DNA of 61,413 bases from Saccharomonospora sp. CUA-673. Its GTDB lineage: Bacteria > Actinomycetota > Actinomycetes > Mycobacteriales > Pseudonocardiaceae. This document shows, piece by piece, positions 1-10,493 of the stretch. Where the stretch lies: assembly GCF_001942305.1 (NCBI RefSeq), contig NZ_MKKE01000020.1:1-61413 (forward strand), given 5' to 3'. The translations under genes and the position numbers were made by a program. The notes under the pieces are model-generated. The model was not told where the DNA came from, searched no databases, and saw only the letters and a program-made list of their open reading frames with translations. The stretch's first letter is position 1; every line of letters starts with the position of its first letter.

Positions 1-1
1 G

Positions 2-511
2 GAGGCCGAGGACCCGAAGGTGTTGATCAACCCGACGGGCCGGTTCGTGGTCGGTGGTCCGATGGGTGATGCGGGTCTGACGGGTCGGAAGATCATCGTT
101 GACACCTACGGCGGTATGGCCCGTCATGGTGGTGGCGCGTTCTCGGGCAAGGACCCGTCGAAGGTTGACCGGTCCGCGGCCTACGCGATGCGGTGGGTGG
201 CCAAGAACGTGGTGGCTGCCGGTTTGGCCGAGCGCGCCGAGGTGCAGGTGGCGTATGCGATCGGTAAGGCTGCTCCGGTGGGTCTGTTCGTGGAGACCTT
301 CGGTACGGAGACGGTGTCGCCGACGAAGATCCAGGCCGCGATCGACGAGGTGTTCGATCTGCGTCCGGCCGCGATCATCCGGGACATGGACCTGCTGCGT
401 CCGATCTACGCCCAGACCGCGGCCTATGGCCACTTCGGCCGCCCGGACGCGGACCTGCCCTGGGAAAACACCAACCGCGCCGCGGCGCTGAAGGACGCGG
501 CCAAGGCCTGA
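2..511 (+). CDS. metK: S-adenosylmethionine synthetase, C-terminal part
   Basis: This is the last 169 residues of methionine adenosyltransferase; the start lies before the window. The enzyme makes S-adenosylmethionine from methionine and ATP in the cytosol. Visible family motifs are [13 protein letters not shown], then the glycine-rich [19 protein letters not shown] segment of the central/C-terminal domain, and the typical ending with YGHFGR and LPWE. It leads a methyl-cycle block (adoK, ahcY, metF on the same strand). A hairpin follows about 30 bases after the stop. Identification is firm because this protein is highly conserved. Confidence 0.95.
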   Translation, partial: EAEDPKVLINPTGRFVVGGPMGDAGLTGRKIIVDTYGGMARHGGGAFSGKDPSKVDRSAAYAMRWVAKNVVAAGLAERAEVQVAYAIGKAAPVGLFVETFGTETVSPTKIQAAIDEVFDLRPAAIIRDMDLLRPIYAQTAAYGHFGRPDADLPWENTNRAAALKDAAKA

Positions 512-540
512 GCCTCCGCCGCCGACACCCGTGACGGCAG

Positions 541-587
541 GAACGTCGCGGAGGACACTACGACCACGTGCTCCTCCGCCGACGTTC
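541..587 (+). terminator. hairpin after metK
   Basis: GAACGTCGCGGAGGA at 541-555 pairs with TCCTCCGCCGACGTTC at 572-587, with one bulged base. There is no clear T-tract. It probably terminates or attenuates metK transcription before adoK. Confidence 0.5.
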
Positions 588-633
588 CGTGCCGCACCAG
601 CTTTCACCCGATCCATAGGGAGTGGACCCCGTT

Positions 634-1610
634 ATGCGCATCGCCGTCATCGGCTCGATCGCGACCGACCATCTGATGTCGTTCTCCGGCAAGATCGCCG
701 ACCAGCTGGTCGCCGACTCGCTCGAGAACGTGTCCCTGTCGTTCCTCGTCGAACACCTCGACATCCGCCGTGGGGGAGTGGCCGGGAACATCACGCTCGG
801 GCTGGGCCGCCTCGGACTCAACCCGGTCCTGGTCGGCGCCGTCGGGCAGGACTTCGGCGATTACCGCACCTTCCTCGAGCAGAACGGCGTCGACACCAAG
901 TCGGTGCACGTCTCCGAGACCCAGCACACCTCGCGGTTCCTCTGCACGACCGACGAGTCGCAGAACCAGATCGCCTCGTTCTACGCCGGCGCGATGAGCG
1001 AGGTCGGCGAGATCTCGGTCAAGTCGGTGGCCGACCGGGTCGGCGAGCTCGACCTGGTGCTCATCGGCGCCAACGACCCGGGCGCGATGCTGCAGCACAC
1101 CGCCGAGTGCCGCTCGCTGGGCCTGCCGTTCGCCGCCGACATCTCGCAGCAGCTCGCGATCATGTCGGGCGACGACGTGCGCAACCTGGTCGACGGGGCG
1201 AAGTACCTGTTCACCAACGAGTACGAGTCGACCCTGCTGCTCAAGCACACCGGCTGGACCGAGGCCGAGGTGCTCGAGCGTGTCGGCAGCTGGGTCGTGA
1301 CCCTCGGCGGCAAGGGCGTGCGTATCGTCAGCAACGATCACGATCCCGTCGAGATCCCGGCGATCCCGGACGTCAAGCCGGCCGAGCCCACCGGTGTGGG
1401 CGACGCCTTCCGCGCCGGCTTCCTGTGGGCCCTCGGGTGCAACATGTCGCTGGAGCGCGCGGCGCAGGTCGCTGCGTGTTCGCCAGCATCGTCCTCGAGA
1501 CGGTCGGTCCGCAGGAGTACGCGCTGGACCGTTCGGAGTTCTCCAACCGGGCCGCCAAGGCCTACGGCAACGATGTCGCAGCCGAGATCGAATCGAAGCT
1601 GCGGGTGTGA
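634..1610 (+). pseudogene. adoK: adenosine kinase (PfkB family), frameshifted
   Basis: A PfkB/ribokinase-family nucleoside kinase, matching actinobacterial adenosine kinase, which phosphorylates the adenosine released when SAH is hydrolysed. The N-terminus (MRIAVIGSIATDH), the GGVAGNI substrate-loop motif and the C-terminal ATP/anion-hole signature PTGVGDAFRAGF are intact. At about 1470 the frame breaks after the residues AAQV. The next frame continues with CVFASIVLETVGPQEYALD to the stop at 1610. Restoring one G (GTCGCTGC to GTCGGCTGC) gives an uninterrupted protein of about 325 residues. ATG 634 is preferred over GTG 622 because GGGAG lies at a proper distance upstream. The break is probably a sequencing deletion. 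Confidence 0.85.
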
Positions 1611-1701
1611 CCTCCCTTCGAGGCTGACCACACACCACGCTGTGGTGCGGGCAGCCGTGTTTGACCGTGCAACGATGAGCCTGGGAAACTCGACAAGAGC
1701 T

Positions 1702-1772
1702 GGCCGAGAGGCGCTGCAGCGGAGAATCCTCCGCCACGCTCGGCCGCATTCCCTGGCAATGGAAGGGCGCCT
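1702..1772 (+). ncRNA. SAH riboswitch
   Basis: A leader structure matching the S-adenosylhomocysteine riboswitch. P1 is GGCCGAG (1702-1708) with CTCGGCC (1739-1745). P2 is GCGGAG (1719-1724) with CTCCGC (1729-1734), closed by an AATC loop. A pseudoknot pairs AGGCGC (1709-1714) with GCGCCT (1767-1772). The GGCGCTGCAGCGG core resembles the family consensus. It sits about 115 bases upstream of ahcY, the expected location, and should raise ahcY expression when SAH accumulates. All three helices are perfectly paired. Confidence 0.88.
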
Positions 1773-1888
1773 CTGTTCAAGGAGGCCGTCGCGAATGCCG
1801 GATTCCCAGCCCACGATCACGTCGATGCAGCGCGTCGACGTGCAGGTGTGCCGGTAACAGGCGACGGTCGCCGATCAGAAAGGAAGTC

Positions 1889-3348
<1,460 letters not shown>

Positions 3349-3369
3349 TGGCGTCCCGGTGAGGTGCGT

Positions 3370-3405
3370 GTGGTGGCTCCGTCCTGCCCATGGCGGAGCC
3401 ACCAC
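3370..3405 (+). terminator. hairpin between ahcY and metF
   Basis: Perfect 12-base stem: GTGGTGGCTCCG at 3370-3381 with CGGAGCCACCAC at 3394-3405. No T-run follows. It may partly terminate after ahcY or stabilise the upstream mRNA; metF starts 63 bases later. Confidence 0.5.
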
Positions 3406-3468
3406 CGCCCCATCACACGCTCACGCAGTCACCGTCCGTGCACGTCCAAGGACAGAAGGCGATTCGAC

Positions 3469-4353
3469 ATGAAGACCATTGCTCTTGAGCTGGTTCCGCC
3501 CGAACTCGACGGCGGCACCCAGGCCGCGGTCGACGAGGGACAGAAGGTCGCCCGCGTCGCGAAGGAAACCGGTCTGGACGGCGCGATCAAGCACCTGATG
3601 ATCCCGGGCATGATCGAGGAGGAGTCCGACCGTCCCGTCGAGCTGAAGCCGCGGATGGACGTCCTGGACTTCTGGAACACGGTCAGCGGCGAACTGGACG
3701 GCGTGCGGGGTCTGTGCACCCAGGTCACGGCGTTCCACGACAAGCCCCAGCTCACCGAGCGGCTCGGTGCCCTGCGCAGTGCAGGGATGGACGGCATCGT
3801 GTTCGTCGGTGTGCCCCGCACGATGGCCGACGGCGAGGGTTCCGGCATGGCGCCGACCGACGCCCTGGCCGAGTTCACCGACGTCGTGCCCAACCGCGGT
3901 GCGATCCTCATCCCGACCAGGGACGGGGAACAGGGCCGATTCGGCTTCAAGTGCGACCGCGGCGCCACCTACGGCATGACCCAGCTGCTGTACTCCGACG
4001 CCATCGTCGGCTTCCTGCGCGAGTTCGCGGTGACGACGGAGCACCGGCCCGACATCCAGCTCTCGTTCGGCTTCGTGCCGAAGGTCGAGACGAAGCTCGG
4101 CCTGATCGACTGGCTGATCCAGGACCCCGGCAACGAGGTCGTCAAGCAGGAGCAGGAGTACGTCGCTCGCCTGGCCGAGATGTCGTTCGAGGACAAGAAG
4201 CGCGAGCTCGTCGACCTGTACAAGCGGGTCGTCGACCAGGTCGTCGACCTCGGTTTCGACATCAGCATCCACCTCGAGGTGCCCTACGGCGTGTCCAAGC
4301 CGGCGTTCGAGGTGTTCGCCGAGATGTTGGATCACTATTCGCCGCTGCGCTGA
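3469..4353 (+). CDS. metF: mycobacterial-type methylenetetrahydrofolate reductase
   Basis: A 294-residue protein of the short actinobacterial MetF type (Rv2172c-like), proposed to reduce 5,10-methylene-THF to 5-methyl-THF for methionine synthesis. The sequence carries ALELVPPELDGG at the start, then HLMIPGMI, FVGVPRTMADGEG, LIPTRDGEQGRFGFKCDR and FGFVPKVETKLGLIDWLI, which I recognise from that family rather than from classical E. coli MetF. AAGG lies nine bases before ATG 3469. Its position after ahcY fits remethylation of homocysteine. Function is inferred from family and context. Confidence 0.8.
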   Translation: MKTIALELVPPELDGGTQAAVDEGQKVARVAKETGLDGAIKHLMIPGMIEEESDRPVELKPRMDVLDFWNTVSGELDGVRGLCTQVTAFHDKPQLTERLGALRSAGMDGIVFVGVPRTMADGEGSGMAPTDALAEFTDVVPNRGAILIPTRDGEQGRFGFKCDRGATYGMTQLLYSDAIVGFLREFAVTTEHRPDIQLSFGFVPKVETKLGLIDWLIQDPGNEVVKQEQEYVARLAEMSFEDKKRELVDLYKRVVDQVVDLGFDISIHLEVPYGVSKPAFEVFAEMLDHYSPLR

Positions 4354-4940
4354 CCTCGCTGCTCAGCCCCCGATGATCCCGGGCTGGTCCGATGACACCC
4401 GTCACCGGACAGCCCGGGATTTTTCGCGCTCTCCGTCGCCGCTCCCACAGGTACCCACACCCGCCGCTGCTCAACCGCGACCGTCTCCGGCGGTAGCGGT
4501 TCGGGTGAACCCGTCCGCTGGGCCGGGACGGGCGTCGGCGCCGGCCGGTAGCCGCTGAGCCGCGCCATGAGCACGTGGATACCGCCCTCGAAGGCGTCGC
4601 GCATCGCATGGGCGGCGCCGCCTGCCGGCCGGTCGGCGGCCGTGAGCGGACGGGCCAGGCCCGTGCCGGTGATCGTCCACCCACCGTCGTCGGTCTCGTC
4701 GGTATCGCCGTGTCCGTGGGTACCGGCGCCGGTGAACTCGATCCGCACGGGACGGTTGACCGCGGCGCGCGAGAGCGTGCGGTCCGGTCCCGTCGGCACG
4801 AGCACGTCACCGCCGGGGCAGACGAACGCGGTCAGCGGTATGACCGCCGCGCCCTCCACCGAGATCGTCGCGATAACGCGACGGGGGTGTCGGCCGATCA
4901 ACCACACGCAATCGCGATGGGTCAGGTTCGTCGGCTCCAT
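4335..4940 (-). CDS. pyridoxamine 5'-phosphate oxidase-like split-barrel protein
   Basis: The first 140 or so residues resemble actinobacterial PPOX-type flavin-binding split-barrel proteins (CVWLIGRHPRRVIATI, then AAVIPLTAFVCPGGDVLV and TGPDRTLSRAA). The substrate is unknown. The start at 4940 is chosen because GGGAGGG lies just upstream; an in-frame start at 5024 would add 28 unlikely residues. The last 30 residues are encoded by the complementary strand of the metF terminator and the metF 3' end, so this tail is probably not selected and the original stop may have been lost. Confidence 0.55.
   Translation of the reverse strand: MEPTNLTHRDCVWLIGRHPRRVIATISVEGAAVIPLTAFVCPGGDVLVPTGPDRTLSRAAVNRPVRIEFTGAGTHGHGDTDETDDGGWTITGTGLARPLTAADRPAGGAAHAMRDAFEGGIHVLMARLSGYRPAPTPVPAQRTGSPEPLPPETVAVEQRRVWVPVGAATESAKNPGLSGDGCHRTSPGSSGAEQRGQRSGE
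4376..4424 (+). terminator. rho-independent terminator after metF
   Basis: ATCCCGGGCT and GGTCCG pair with CGGAC and AGCCCGGGAT around a short loop, followed by a T-run (4419-4424). This is the clearest intrinsic terminator in the window and ends the methyl-cycle block. Confidence 0.85.
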
Positions 4941-5249
4941 GCTCGCTCCCTCCCGGACGGATGCCGCCGCGCGGACGGCGGGATCCGGACTACTCCACGT
5001 TGTCGGAATGTGGCGTGATGCCACCGGAATTGCCGGCGGCGGGCGGTCGGAGAGATCGGGTACTGTCGACGTTGTCGGTGATCGCCGGCTGCCAGCAGCC
5101 GACGCTCGCCGCGTCGTCGGTCACTTTCCCTTGGTACGCCGGGCGAACCGATCCGTCCACACGATGCCTCCCAGTGGGGGAGGCGTGGCGCCGGTGTGGG
5201 ACGAATCCACCCGGCGGACAATTGCTGGTGCATAGCGGAGGTTGGGCAC

Positions 5250-6134
5250 ATGGGTAACGCGCAGAACCGGTTCCCGAGGACGGTCGCGGGCTACGACCGG
5301 GGTGCCGTTGATCGTCATGTCTCCGCGCTCGAAGAGCAAAACCGCGCCATGGCAACGGATCTGGAACGGCAGGCGCGCCGCGCGCATACGTTGGCGGCGG
5401 AACTCGCCGAGCTGCGCGAGGCGCACGACGCGCTCAAGCGCAAGTTCGACCGCGCCTGCCGGACGCCGATCGAGGCCGACGGGCTGTCCGAACGCATGCT
5501 GCGACTGGTGGAGTTGGCCCACGTCGAGGCGTCCGAGATCACCCAGGACGCGCGCACCCGCGCCGAGCACACGCGTACGGCGGCCGACGAGGAGGCGCGG
5601 CGGCTCCGTCGTCGGCACGAGCGGAAGCTCGCGGAACTGGACCAGCGGCGGGCGCAGCACGAGGCCGAGTTCGCCGAGCGGATGCGGGTCAACCAGGAGG
5701 AGTTCGACCGGCGTGAGCGCCTCGCCGAGCAGGAGCGACGCAACCGGGACGAACAGTCCGCGCGGCGGCGGCAGAAGACCGAGCAGGAGCTCGCGGCGGC
5801 GCTGGCGGCGCGCCGGGCGGAATCGGAGCGATCGGTGCAGCAGCGCGAGGCCGAGGCGGCCGACCGTGCCGCGGCCATGGTCGCGACCGCCCAGGAGCGC
5901 GCGGCCGAGATGGTCGCGCGAGCGACGGCGCGCGTCAACGAGCTCACCGATGTCCAGAACACGCTGCTGGCGCAGTTGCGCGAGACCAAGGAGATCCTCG
6001 TCGCGGTCGGAGACTTGACCGAGCCCAGTGAGGAGGAGGCGGCGTTGCTCGCCGTGGAGTCGGTGCCGGAGCAACGCGACACGGACCCCGAACCGGCAAA
6101 CGATCCGGCGAACGAACCGGCGACGGTGCGGTGA
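5250..6134 (+). CDS. DivIVA-like coiled-coil protein
   Basis: A 294-residue protein that opens with a DivIVA-type segment (RFPRTVAGYDRGAVDRHVSAL) and is then almost wholly charged helix from about residue 25 to 250, rich in Arg, Glu and Ala, with heptad spacing typical of a long coiled coil. The last 35 residues are acidic and Pro/Asn-rich. No membrane segment is visible. Such proteins act in polar growth or as cytoskeletal scaffolds in actinobacteria. GGAGG precedes ATG 5250 at a normal distance. The 309 bases before it (4941-5249) hold only the divergent promoter region; I see no gene there. Confidence 0.7.
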   Translation: MGNAQNRFPRTVAGYDRGAVDRHVSALEEQNRAMATDLERQARRAHTLAAELAELREAHDALKRKFDRACRTPIEADGLSERMLRLVELAHVEASEITQDARTRAEHTRTAADEEARRLRRRHERKLAELDQRRAQHEAEFAERMRVNQEEFDRRERLAEQERRNRDEQSARRRQKTEQELAAALAARRAESERSVQQREAEAADRAAAMVATAQERAAEMVARATARVNELTDVQNTLLAQLRETKEILVAVGDLTEPSEEEAALLAVESVPEQRDTDPEPANDPANEPATVR

Positions 6135-6348
6135 CCGGACGGCTCGGCCGAGTGTGAACCCCGGTGGTGGCGGGCTGTGCACGCCCGGCGCCCGGCCGAG
6201 TGGTGCTGCTGGTCCGACCCGGTGGCCCCCGCACCCGGGTGTTGCACATGAAGATCGATTTCAGTAGCACTGGGAAGGTCGCCCACCGCTGGTCCAGGGT
6301 GCGGCGACCTGTCGAATTCCGAGTGCGAGGAAGGCTGGAGGCCGACCC

Positions 6349-6741
6349 ATGTCGCTGAATGTGCCCACTGATCTGCTGGAGCGTGCCGAGCGGGGAGACG
6401 TCGACGATGCCGAGTTCGTGGCGTGTGTGCGGGAGTCGCTGCCGTACGCCTGGGACGTCATCACGGGTGTGGTCGCGGACCTGGAGACCGAGGGCGGACC
6501 GTTCGCCGACCACGAGACGCCGCCGCCGAGCGAGGTCGAGCGGGGACAGTTGCTGCGTGCACTCGCGTCGGATTCGATCCGGGGCGGCCTCGAGCGGCAC
6601 TTCGGGGTGCGCCTGGCGTTCCAGAACTGCCACCGGGTGGCCGCGTTCCGGCCGGCGGCCGTCGACGGCCGGGAGTACCGCGAGTTCGTCTCGGTGCGCG
6701 GTCAGCTGCTGAACCAGAGTCCCGAACTGCGCGACTGCTGA
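6349..6741 (+). CDS. SCO5389 family protein
   Basis: A 130-residue conserved actinobacterial protein of unknown function. The family pattern is clear: LLERAERGDVDDAEFVACVRESLPYAW near the start (shown here as separate motifs AERGDVDDAEF and ESLPYAW), TPPPSEVERGQLLRALASD in the middle and ERHFGVRLAFQNCHRVAAF near the end. No signal peptide, membrane segment or catalytic motif is seen. AGGAAGG lies about 20 bases upstream of the start. The gene stands alone, ending against a hairpin and a convergent methyltransferase gene. Confidence 0.8.
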   Translation: MSLNVPTDLLERAERGDVDDAEFVACVRESLPYAWDVITGVVADLETEGGPFADHETPPPSEVERGQLLRALASDSIRGGLERHFGVRLAFQNCHRVAAFRPAAVDGREYREFVSVRGQLLNQSPELRDC

Positions 6742-6757
6742 GCATCCCGAGGGTGTC

Positions 6758-6788
6758 GGTGGCTCCCGCGCGTGGTGCGGGAGCCACC
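6758..6788. terminator. bidirectional hairpin
   Basis: GGTGGCTCCCGC (6758-6769) pairs perfectly with GCGGGAGCCACC (6777-6788) between two convergent genes. There is no T-tract on either side. Confidence 0.6.
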
Positions 6789-6802
6789 CGTCCTCGGGCT
6801 GC

Positions 6803-7648
6803 TCAGGGCTTGCGGGCGACGCCCGCGAGTGCCACCTGGTCGGCGACGGTGAGCGGCTGCAGGTGCGGCCCGTTGGGCCACCAGTCCTCGAGCCGCACGA
6901 GTCCGGGGTCGAGCAGCTCCGTGCCGTGCAGGAACCGGGTGAGCTGTTCGCGGGTCCGGAAGAATCCCGAGCCCATGTCGCCCTGGGCGAAGACCTGCTC
7001 GACGAACCGGGCCAGTTCGGTGCCGGGGCCGTCGTCCTCCGGGTCGTGGAAGTGCATGAACGCGATGTACGAGCCGGACGGGAGCAGCTCGATGTAGCGC
7101 TCCATGATCTCCTGCGGGCCCTCGGAGTCGGGCACGTGATGGATGGTGCCGGACTGCATCAGCACCAGCGGCTGATCGAGTTCGAGGAATCCGCTGATCT
7201 CCGGGTGGGCCCAGATGTCGTCGGGCCGGGTGAGGTCGGCCTGCACGAGCCGGGTCTGCTGGTTCTCCTCCAGCAGTGCGCGTCCGTGGGCGGCGACGAC
7301 CGGGTCGATGTCGACGTAGGCGACCCGCGCGTCACCGTTGTAGCGCTGGGCGACCTGGTGGGTGTTCTCCGCCGACGGCAGGCCGGCGCCGAGGTCGAGG
7401 AACTGATCCATGCCGGCTGTTCCCGCGAGGTAGCGCACGGCCCGGACCAGCCAGTCGCGCGTGGATCTGGCCAGGTCGGCCATCTGCGGCGCCACGGCGT
7501 TGACCTGTTCGAACACCGCGACGTCGGAGGCGTAGTGGTCGGTGCCGCCGAGGAAGGCGTCGTAGACGCGGGCGACACTGGGCGTGGTCGGGTCGATCGT
7601 CGTCGGCGGCGCGGGTGTGGGCGCGCGGTCGTCTGCGGGCGGAGTCAC
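6803..7648 (-). CDS. SAM-dependent methyltransferase, Methyltransf_19 (DUF574)
   Basis: A 281-residue member of the actinobacterial DUF574 family. Motifs: PSVARVYDAFLGGTDHYASD at the start, the SAM-binding strand QFLDLGAGLPSAENTH, YVDIDPVVAAHGRALL and the late LARFVEQVFAQG. Substrates of this family are mostly unknown; some act in secondary metabolism. It starts 22 bases after the LLM oxidoreductase stop, so the two are probably co-transcribed. A paralogue sits at 49076-49900. The family call is firm; the role is not known. Confidence 0.85.
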   Translation of the reverse strand: MTPPADDRAPTPAPPTTIDPTTPSVARVYDAFLGGTDHYASDVAVFEQVNAVAPQMADLARSTRDWLVRAVRYLAGTAGMDQFLDLGAGLPSAENTHQVAQRYNGDARVAYVDIDPVVAAHGRALLEENQQTRLVQADLTRPDDIWAHPEISGFLELDQPLVLMQSGTIHHVPDSEGPQEIMERYIELLPSGSYIAFMHFHDPEDDGPGTELARFVEQVFAQGDMGSGFFRTREQLTRFLHGTELLDPGLVRLEDWWPNGPHLQPLTVADQVALAGVARKP

Positions 7649-7670
7649 ACGCCCACGTTATCGTTTTCGA

Positions 7671-8699
7671 TCACTCGCCGAACACGGGCCGCAGGGCCCG
7701 AAGCGTGGGCAGCACCTCGGCGCCGATGCGCTGCACGGTCTCCAAGGTGTGCGCGCGGGAGCCGCCTCCCTCGACCATCATCAGCACGCGGTCGACGCCG
7801 GTGGCGGCGATGTCCTCGCCCAGCTGCACCGCGATGTCGGCCGGGGCGCCGACGGGGTGCAGTGTGCACAGCGTCTCGGCGTACTCGACGGGGTCGCGCC
7901 GGGTGCGCGGCCGGTCGTCGACGGGGACGTAGCCGGCGAGGCCCGGGGTGAGCCAGCGGTGCAGGGATCGGCGCAGGTGCCGGATCGCGGTGTCGCGGTC
8001 GTCGGCGACGTGGGTCAGGACCACGGACGTGTGTCCGCCGACGGGTTCGAGGCCGGCGGCGCGGGCGGCGTGGTCGTGGACGTCGACCATGCGTTTCTTC
8101 TCGTCGGGCCCGGTGTGCATGCCGAGCAGCATCGGCAGTCCGTGTGCGGCGGCCAGGGCCGCGGTGTCGTCGGAGGTGCAGGCCACGGTCACGGGCGGGC
8201 CCGGCCGTGACCGTGGGGGCGGGACCAGCGGGACGTCGCGGAAGGCGAACGTGGGCCCTTCGCCGCGGACGGTGTCGGCGGTGAGGCTGCGCAGGAGCAG
8301 GTCGAGGCTCTCGCCGAAGCCGTGGTCGTAGCGGCCTGCGCCGGTGCCGAACACCTCGAGGTCGACCCACGGGCCACCGCGTCCGACCCCGAGGGCGAAG
8401 CGGCCGCCGGAGAGTTGGTCGAGCATGCGGGTCTGCTCGGCGACGGCCACGGGATGGGCGGTCGAGAGCACGCTGACGGCGGTGCCGACGGTGATGCGCT
8501 CGGTGGCGCCGAGGGCGTGGCCGGCGAACGTGATCGCCGACGGACAGGTGCCGTAGGTCATGAAGTGGTGCTCGGCGATCCACGCCTCGTCGAAGCCGGC
8601 CGCCTCGGCGGCGACGACGGTGTCGGCGGCGGCGCGCAGGGCGTCGCCGGGGTCCTGGTCGTCGAACGCGGCACCGAGCAGAAACACACCGAATCTCAC
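7671..8699 (-). CDS. LLM-class flavin-dependent oxidoreductase
   Basis: A 342-residue bacterial luciferase-like monooxygenase, a TIM-barrel enzyme using reduced flavin (FMN or F420). Signs are the opening MRFGVFLLGAAF, EAWIAEHHFM, the conserved ITVGTAVSVLSTAHPVAVAEQ region (shown as ITVGTAVSVLS and HPVAVAEQ) and FALGVGRGGPWVDLEVFG. The C-terminal part has the usual PADIAVQLGEDIAATGVDR helix. The oxidised substrate cannot be told. It heads a two-gene unit with the downstream methyltransferase and is divergent from the P450 gene. Confidence 0.85.
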   Translation of the reverse strand: MRFGVFLLGAAFDDQDPGDALRAAADTVVAAEAAGFDEAWIAEHHFMTYGTCPSAITFAGHALGATERITVGTAVSVLSTAHPVAVAEQTRMLDQLSGGRFALGVGRGGPWVDLEVFGTGAGRYDHGFGESLDLLLRSLTADTVRGEGPTFAFRDVPLVPPPRSRPGPPVTVACTSDDTAALAAAHGLPMLLGMHTGPDEKKRMVDVHDHAARAAGLEPVGGHTSVVLTHVADDRDTAIRHLRRSLHRWLTPGLAGYVPVDDRPRTRRDPVEYAETLCTLHPVGAPADIAVQLGEDIAATGVDRVLMMVEGGGSRAHTLETVQRIGAEVLPTLRALRPVFGE

Positions 8700-8825
8700 G
8701 AATCGTTACCGTACGGTATACAACCTGTCCGATTTGGACGGGTTCACCGCGGCGTTGCAGGTAGACAGCGTGTGTTCACGTCTGCCGACAGGTCCCCGGG
8801 GCGGGTGAGTTGATACCGTTCGGGT

Positions 8826-10106
8826 GTGGGGACATTTCGATCGCGAATCACCGGTTGGGTCACGCGGTGGTATCTCGCGCGGGCCCAGCGCAGGGGTGGC
8901 CTGGACTTGCAGAAGGTGCTTCCCGACACGGCGTTGACGGCGCTTCGCCGGGACGTGCTCGACCCGGTTCCGGAGCTGGCCGAGGCACGGCGGACCGAGC
9001 CGGTGCAGAAATTGGCTTTGCCGTTCGACGTGAACGTGTGGCTGGTCAGCGGCTACGCCGAGGCGAAGGCCGTCCTGGGGGACGGGAAATCGTTCAGTAA
9101 CGATTTCAGTAATTTGATGTCGGAGCTGGGGATGGCTCCTTCGGACGATCCGGGCGGATTGGGTTTTGCGGATCCGCCGGCACATACGCGACTGCGGAAG
9201 CTGTTGACGCCCGAGTTCACGATGCGCAGGTTGTCGCGGCTGCGGCCAGGAATCGAGCAGATCGTCGCCGACCGGCTGGACGCGATCGAGGAGAAGGCGC
9301 GGTCGGGGGAGCCGGTCGATCTGGTCGAGGAGTTCGCCCTGCCGATTCCGTCGTTGGTGATTTGCGAACTCTTGGGTGTTCCGTATTCGGAGCGTGACGA
9401 GTTTCAGCATCTCGCGGTGGCGCGGTTCGATTTGTTCGCCGGCGCGGGCGCTGCGGTGGGGGCGATTTCGGAGTCGCTGGAGTATCTGCTGCGGGTGGTG
9501 AAGGCGCAGCGGGACGATCCGGGTGACGGCCTGATCGGCACGATCATCCGGGAGCACGGTGACGACATCGACGACCGTGAGTTGGCGGGCCTGGCCGACG
9601 GTGTGTTGACGGGCGGGTTCGAGACGACGGCGAGCATGTTGTCGTTGGGCGCGTTCGTGTTGTTGCGGGACCGGGAGACGTTCCGCCGGGTGCGTGAGGA
9701 CGACGAGGCGGTGCGTCTGTTCGTGGAGGAGGCGTTGCGCTATCTGTCGGTGGTGCAGGTGGCGTTCCCGCGGTTCGCGCGCGAGGACGTCGAGGTCGGC
9801 GGTGTGACGATCGGCAAGGGCGACATGGTCGCGGTGTCGTTGTCGGGTGCGGATCGCGACGAGGTGCTGGGGGAGGGCATGGAGCGTTTCGATGCGCGCC
9901 GTGAGCCGACGCAGCATCTGGCGTTCGGCTACGGCGCCCATCGTTGTGTGGGTGCGGAGTTGGCGCGGTTGGAGTTGCGTGCGGCGTATGCCGCGTTGGT
10001 GCGCCGTTTCCCGGATTTGACGCTCGCGGTGGATCCGGGCGAGTTGGAGTTCCGGCAGACGTCGATCGTGTTCGGTGTGGAGCGTCTGCCGGTCCGGTTG
10101 TCCTGA
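8826..10106 (+). CDS. cytochrome P450
   Basis: A soluble bacterial P450 of 426 residues. The I-helix oxygen-activating motif is TGGFETTAS, the ExxR motif is EEALRY, and the haem-binding loop is FGYGAHRCVGAELAR with the cysteine ligand. FADPPAHTRLRKLLTPEFT is the usual C-helix region. The start is GTG 8826; an earlier GTG overlaps it in another frame. No ferredoxin or ferredoxin reductase gene lies next to it, so redox partners must come from elsewhere. The substrate is unknown. It is divergent from the LLM oxidoreductase, with which it may share a control region. Confidence 0.9.
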   Translation: MGTFRSRITGWVTRWYLARAQRRGGLDLQKVLPDTALTALRRDVLDPVPELAEARRTEPVQKLALPFDVNVWLVSGYAEAKAVLGDGKSFSNDFSNLMSELGMAPSDDPGGLGFADPPAHTRLRKLLTPEFTMRRLSRLRPGIEQIVADRLDAIEEKARSGEPVDLVEEFALPIPSLVICELLGVPYSERDEFQHLAVARFDLFAGAGAAVGAISESLEYLLRVVKAQRDDPGDGLIGTIIREHGDDIDDRELAGLADGVLTGGFETTASMLSLGAFVLLRDRETFRRVREDDEAVRLFVEEALRYLSVVQVAFPRFAREDVEVGGVTIGKGDMVAVSLSGADRDEVLGEGMERFDARREPTQHLAFGYGAHRCVGAELARLELRAAYAALVRRFPDLTLAVDPGELEFRQTSIVFGVERLPVRLS

Positions 10107-10149
10107 CGGTGCGGTTGTCCTGACGGGGTGGCGCGGGTGCGCGCCGGGT

Positions 10150-10479
10150 CTATCCGCCTGCCATGGCGCCGATGACCATGAGCGGTTCGGTGCCGCGGAT
10201 GACGGGTTCGGGTAGTGGGGTGTCCTGCGGTTCGTGGGACAGGTCCTGTTCGCAGGCGAAGAATCGTACGAACGCGCGGCGTTTTCCACCGCCGTGCTGG
10301 CGAATTGTCCCTTTCAATACGGGATATCGGGTTTCGAGGGCGTCGAGTGCGGCGCCGATGGTGACGGCGCCGGGCACGTCGAGGGTCAGTTCGCCGTCGA
10401 GGTGGGCGAGTTTGCGCAGGTGCGTGGGCAGGTGCACGCGGATCGCGGTGGTTCCGGTGGTTCCGGTGTCGTCGGTCAT
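10150..10479 (-). CDS. MoaD/ThiS-family ubiquitin-like protein
   Basis: A 109-residue beta-grasp protein. It has the N-terminal strand IRVHLPTHLRKLA, a GAVTIGAALDALETRYPVLK helix region and the C-terminal glycine pair (VIGAMAGG-stop) that sulfur carriers of this fold use for adenylation and thiocarboxylation. It is longer than MoaD because of a central insert (KRRAFVRFFACEQDLSHEP). It lies 14 bases after the Asp-box propeller gene on the same strand and is probably translated with it. No moeB, thiF or moaE homologue is in this window. Confidence 0.8.
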   Translation of the reverse strand: MTDDTGTTGTTAIRVHLPTHLRKLAHLDGELTLDVPGAVTIGAALDALETRYPVLKGTIRQHGGGKRRAFVRFFACEQDLSHEPQDTPLPEPVIRGTEPLMVIGAMAGG

Positions 10480-10493
10480 GGCTGGCCCCGGTG

